NCBI RefSeq assembly: GCF_025766255.1
Contig: NW_026516757.1
Span: forward strand, 115,523-179,522
Source of the DNA: Zychaea mexicana
Lineage: Eukaryota; Mucoromycota; Mucoromycetes; Mucorales; Lichtheimiaceae
Direction of reading: 5' to 3'
Length of the DNA stretch: 64,000 nt
Positions within the stretch are counted from its first letter, which is position 1. Each line of letters starts with the position of its first letter. The notes below the pieces were generated by a model. That model saw nothing but the letters and a program-made list of their open reading frames with translations, was not told where the DNA came from and did not search any database. This document shows positions 60,133 to 64,000 of this stretch, in pieces. Made by a program: the position numbers and the translations under genes.

Positions 60133-60176
60133 TAGTGAATGGCGAAGGTCTCTCATTGCGTAGCGACCATTCACTA
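60133..60176. repeat. Inverted repeat, 10-bp arms
   Basis: TAGTGAATGG at 60133-60142 and CCATTCACTA at 60167-60176 are perfectly inverted, separated by 24 nt. It lies 45 bp from the preceding palindrome. Function unknown. Confidence 0.6.
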
Positions 60177-63100
60177 CCTGCGTCTTCGATCAGGTTTTGT
60201 TGTCTTCCTGGAAAAAAGAGACAGCAGGAGTTTTTCCCCTCTTTTTCTATTGGAACTTCCTAGTAAAGAGGGTTTCTCTTTAAAATACAATAAGAAAATG
60301 ACAAAAAGATAATAATCAACAAGAGAAGCTTTCTATGTTTGACTATTATTATAACGGAAACTTAATCTATCGTTGGGTAATGCCATCCCAAATCACAAAG
60401 AAAGATCTCTCGCGTATTGATCGACCTTGTGAATGTACTGATTAAGACTTAGGATCTTTTTCAAGTGCATATAAAGCGGTGGCAACTCTTTGACACCGTG
60501 CTCTCTACGCACGGACCCTGCTAATGTTCTTAAAAGTTAAAAAACGAGGTTGCGTCTGTGTTTTTCTTTTCTGTGATGCAAGATCCGTTTGAAACAAATG
60601 ACCACCAACGGCAGCAATTGAAACACGCTTGACTTCAAGCTTGACTGACTGCTGCGGATTCGCATTGTCCAAAGCTTGGTTTAAAAAGGGCTTATACGAT
60701 ATTTTATAACGCAAGTAGGATGCCTTTTTTCCCGCTATTCTCCGGTTTCAAAAAGTACCACTTTTCTCTTGACCATTCGTCTTTCGTAAACGGATTCCAC
60801 CTTGTCAATGGCGTTTGAGCTTGCGTCACTTCTCCCTCGCTCTTACAGGCGAAGAATGACCCTTTTATCATTTTAGTTATCATCCTCGCATTATCTCTGT
60901 CGCGTAACCTCATGAATAATCTATGTGGCACATCGTGCTATACACATATACACATATACAATGCAAATTGCCAATTGCATCAGTCAGCTTACTTTTGTTG
61001 GTAAGAGTTGGCGTGGCACGAGGTGTTAAAGAATGTGTGAGTAAACGATGCAATAATATTATTATACGCGTGATTTTACTTACGGATATATGATTCTTCA
61101 TCAGTAAATTGTATTAAGCGCGCAACAACCGAGCCATCTCATCTCCTCCGCTTACGACTGTATTCCCATGTGTAAGCAATCACAGAAATGGCGGCGTAAA
61201 ACAAAGGTATGTGGCTCTTCCAGATACGAGAGCACCCTTGTGAATAGACTGCATAGATTCATAGAGCTGCGAAACTACAAGGATGATGGTCGAGAAGAAG
61301 GAGAGATGGCAGTCGCTATCCGGATCTTTTTTCTTTAACAACATGTTCGTTCGTCTCAAATCGTGGCGCATTTTAATGTACTGATATTGAATAATTCCTG
61401 AAAAGTTGAAGGCTGAAGACTTAATATATACAAGCGCAAATGTGCATGCTCCAGAAAAGTTGAACGCTCCCCGAGAAACGCAAGGTGGTTGGCAGAATTG
61501 CTTAGATCCTGATCGTTTGTCGGATCACGGTCTCAAGCCAATGATGTATTACCGAGTTTACTGACACGGGTAGCAACAGTTTGTACAGGGGTGATAACAA
61601 AAGCAACGAACAAATACACATTTTAATTTGTATTGTAAGGCGGAAAAACAGAGTGTTTGGATACGAATCTATGCGTACGCCTCCCACTTACGCTTAAAGT
61701 ACTGATGTGTGTAGACTTGAATTGTCTCAAAATAACCGTATTTTTTATTGTGTCAGTGGTAGAATTGGGGCCGAAACAACAGATATAATATGCACCAATG
61801 CTACTGATTGACGCTTTACAGTGTAAAAAGTAGACAAACGAAATACACAGGGAAGAAAGATAGAATAGGAGATTCCTCTAATAGAGGTACAGCGATGGGT
61901 ACACAAAAGCACCAAAGTACTAAGTTGATCTAGTGACTACTAATGCGAAATTCACTGTCAACTCATCAGTATGCACTAACGAGGAGATGATGGTTAATCG
62001 TGCAAGAAGTGAATTGAAGTTTACACTCAGAGGGCGCACAAGAAGGTGGAGGTACTACTAGCCAGGGGAGGTGTGTTTTGATAACAAATACATAGAGAAA
62101 GCTATATGAGCTACGTATGGGGGTTCTGCAGCAGCATGTGAGGTAAAGTAACGATGGCAACGATTGCTATGTTGTAAGGAGGTGATTATGACACATCCGG
62201 TCCTTCAGTTTATCCGTGCTAGTATAGCGGTACCTGCAAAGGGTGCGGAGCTCAGTCCCAAGGTGAAACCTGGGTGTGTAATGCAGACGAGGCACGAACC
62301 GGGAGACATGGAGATACTCGGTGTATGTGTGAACCTCCTCTTTTCTCTCTTAATGATATCCCATGCAGAAAAAAGCAGCGAAGCAGAGAGGCTTAGGCAG
62401 TGCGCCATGGTTGTGTCGTTGTTTCAATAATTTGACAGTCAAGTAAAGGTTTTTTCCATCACCACTCTTGTCTCTTTCAACAAGAACCGTGATGGCAACA
62501 AACCTGGGCGTGTAAGTAGAGCAATGCGCGAACGAGTTACTTCAATCAGTTCCTCACTCGCTCTTTTAAAAGAGTTCTTTTTTCTAACACATACTCCATT
62601 GGCAATTCGCTTTCTTTATGAACCCTTGTCGGCGAATCTGCTTTTGACACACGCGGTGTACTATGGAACTCAGTGTAGTTTTTCCTACTTTAATCTTTCT
62701 CTTCCCCCCAAAAAAAAATCACCTTTCAAATTTCAATGATCTCCAACTTGTTTTTTTTTTCCAATGCGTCACCAACGTTTCTTTTAATCATTGTCGTTGA
62801 TTTTGCGTGTGTAGTAGTAGTAGCGGCGGCGGACGGATATGCGTGACGACTACAGGGTAACTATTTTTTTTCTGTACTTCTTCAACTAGGGTAGCCTTCT
62901 TCTGGTATTTACGTCTTAATAACTTAATTTTCTACGTGCTTTCGTTGCTGTAGTTGTTAAGATTTATCAGGATTGGTTCGCGGATTGGGCGATGCCTAAC
63001 CTTTTTCTCTTTTGCCGGAAGGCCTGAAAGAAATTTTGGTTTACCTTGCGAGTGGAAGAGCGAAAGCATGGTAAGTTCGATTGCGCATGCACCTCTCCAG

Positions 63101-64000
63101 TAAATCGTGACCTGCGCCCACCTCTTGATCCTGTACTCCCTGTGACGCTTGCTGAGTCCTGGAAATGACTCGTATAAACTGACCACCGGCCGCGCATAGA
63201 CGTTAGGTTCGGGGCACGGGTCGGCAACACGTAGAGACTATGCAGTGGAGCGCGGCCACAACTAAACGCGATGACTGTCAGGGTCATGCCGCCGTAGCAG
63301 GCAGCCATACGGGATTGGGCAGTATGGTGAGGTCACGTACACGGATAAGAGGAGGCGTCACAGAGAAAGGTTAGTGGCAAAATATACACAAGAAAACGTC
63401 TGAAGAGCGAGCGAGGGGATAATTGTTTTTCGTTTCCTTTCTATCTGCATCTATGATAGGTTCTGGAGCCCAGACAAAAGTGGAGGTTCTCCCAGCAATA
63501 GGAGGGTAGGGTAGGGGCTGCGACGATCTGTTCCAGAAATACGTGGTGAGTGATCGGTTCAATTGTTGCTTGTTTCACTATATACTCCAAGTATTATGGC
63601 TTTCTCTAACTTCGTTCTTTGATAGTCCTTTGGCTTGTCTGCAAATAACGCTTGTACCAACTTTATGTTGACGGATGATGATATATCCATACAAAATAAA
63701 AGAACAAGAGTCATCCTCGTATCATAATGCTGTCTTTTTGGTAATTTTCTAAATCGTCTCAATGAAAGTGTATACTTATACTAGCCACGCGAACACGATA
63801 TCCTGCCGTCAACACACGACATCGTCTCTTGAAGGAGTCGTAAGAATTCTTTGCCAGGTACGACATGTCTTCTTCTCCTACATGGATTAGGATTAAGGAA
63901 GTAGATGTCGTTGGGTGAAGCGTACACTATACAACATATAGGTAATTTCATCACGCAGCAATATTATGAGCCATAAACAAAATATGTACATCAATGGAAA
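60177..64000. other. Gene-poor terminal stretch
   Basis: No frame with recognisable domains, and no tRNA or rRNA pattern, was found on either strand. Minus-strand frames near 62967-63308 and 63559-63762 are the longest but show no family signature, and no splice-consistent extension was found. A gene continuing past the window edge cannot be ruled out. Confidence 0.4.

Noticed and set aside
1..64000. CRISPR arrays, rRNA genes, prokaryotic operons or viral genomes
   Set aside because: No regularly spaced direct repeats, rRNA-like conserved blocks or viral gene sets were seen; all recognised genes are ordinary spliced fungal genes.

Overview
The window looks like nuclear DNA of a filamentous fungus, most likely an early-diverging one (Mucoromycota, probably Mucorales). 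The genes are eukaryotic and rich in short GT-AG introns (about 45-100 nt). The protein set (hybrid histidine kinases with kinase-like and AAA domains, PDR-type ABC transporter, FYVE/RING ligase, YKT6, RAMP4, mS41, GMF, Pho/CAS1-like PC-esterase, adenylate-forming reductase) fits a fungus. The genus assignment is inference. No rRNA, tRNA, CRISPR or prokaryotic operon was found. I rebuilt gene models by hand from reading-frame phase at splice sites and from alignment of the two paralogues. Every intact model sums to a multiple of three.

Layout. 0.5-1 kb: mitochondrial ribosomal protein mS41. 2.2-21.4 kb: two tandem, same-strand, about 2,400-residue class X hybrid histidine kinases sharing 20 of their intron positions. 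22-26 kb: a methyltransferase with a histidine-rich insert, the ER protein RAMP4 and, convergently, a GILT-family thiol reductase. 26.4-31.3 kb: a full-length PDR ABC transporter broken by five frameshifts and two stops. 31.6-37 kb: an F-box/LRR protein, an M50B-like membrane peptidase and glia maturation factor. 37-42 kb, minus strand: a PC-esterase-type membrane protein and a triose-phosphate/nucleotide-sugar type transporter. 45-57 kb, minus strand: a Ran1/Sks1-like kinase, an ankyrin-dysferlin-FYVE-RING protein, the SNARE YKT6 and an A-T-R adenylate-forming reductase. A 248-bp hAT-type MITE with an 8-bp target duplication sits between the last two. 57-64 kb: gene-poor, AT-rich DNA with one doubtful small gene and two palindromes.

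How the genes relate. The two kinases are a recent-looking tandem duplication and probably feed the same phosphorelay (peroxide/stress sensing in the characterised family members). RAMP4, GILT, the M50B-like protein, YKT6 and the FYVE-RING protein all act in the secretory or endolysosomal system, but their closeness may be chance. The most noteworthy items are the ANK-DysF-FYVE-RING architecture, the kinase duplication, the decayed ABC transporter beside clean genes, and the hAT MITE upstream of YKT6.
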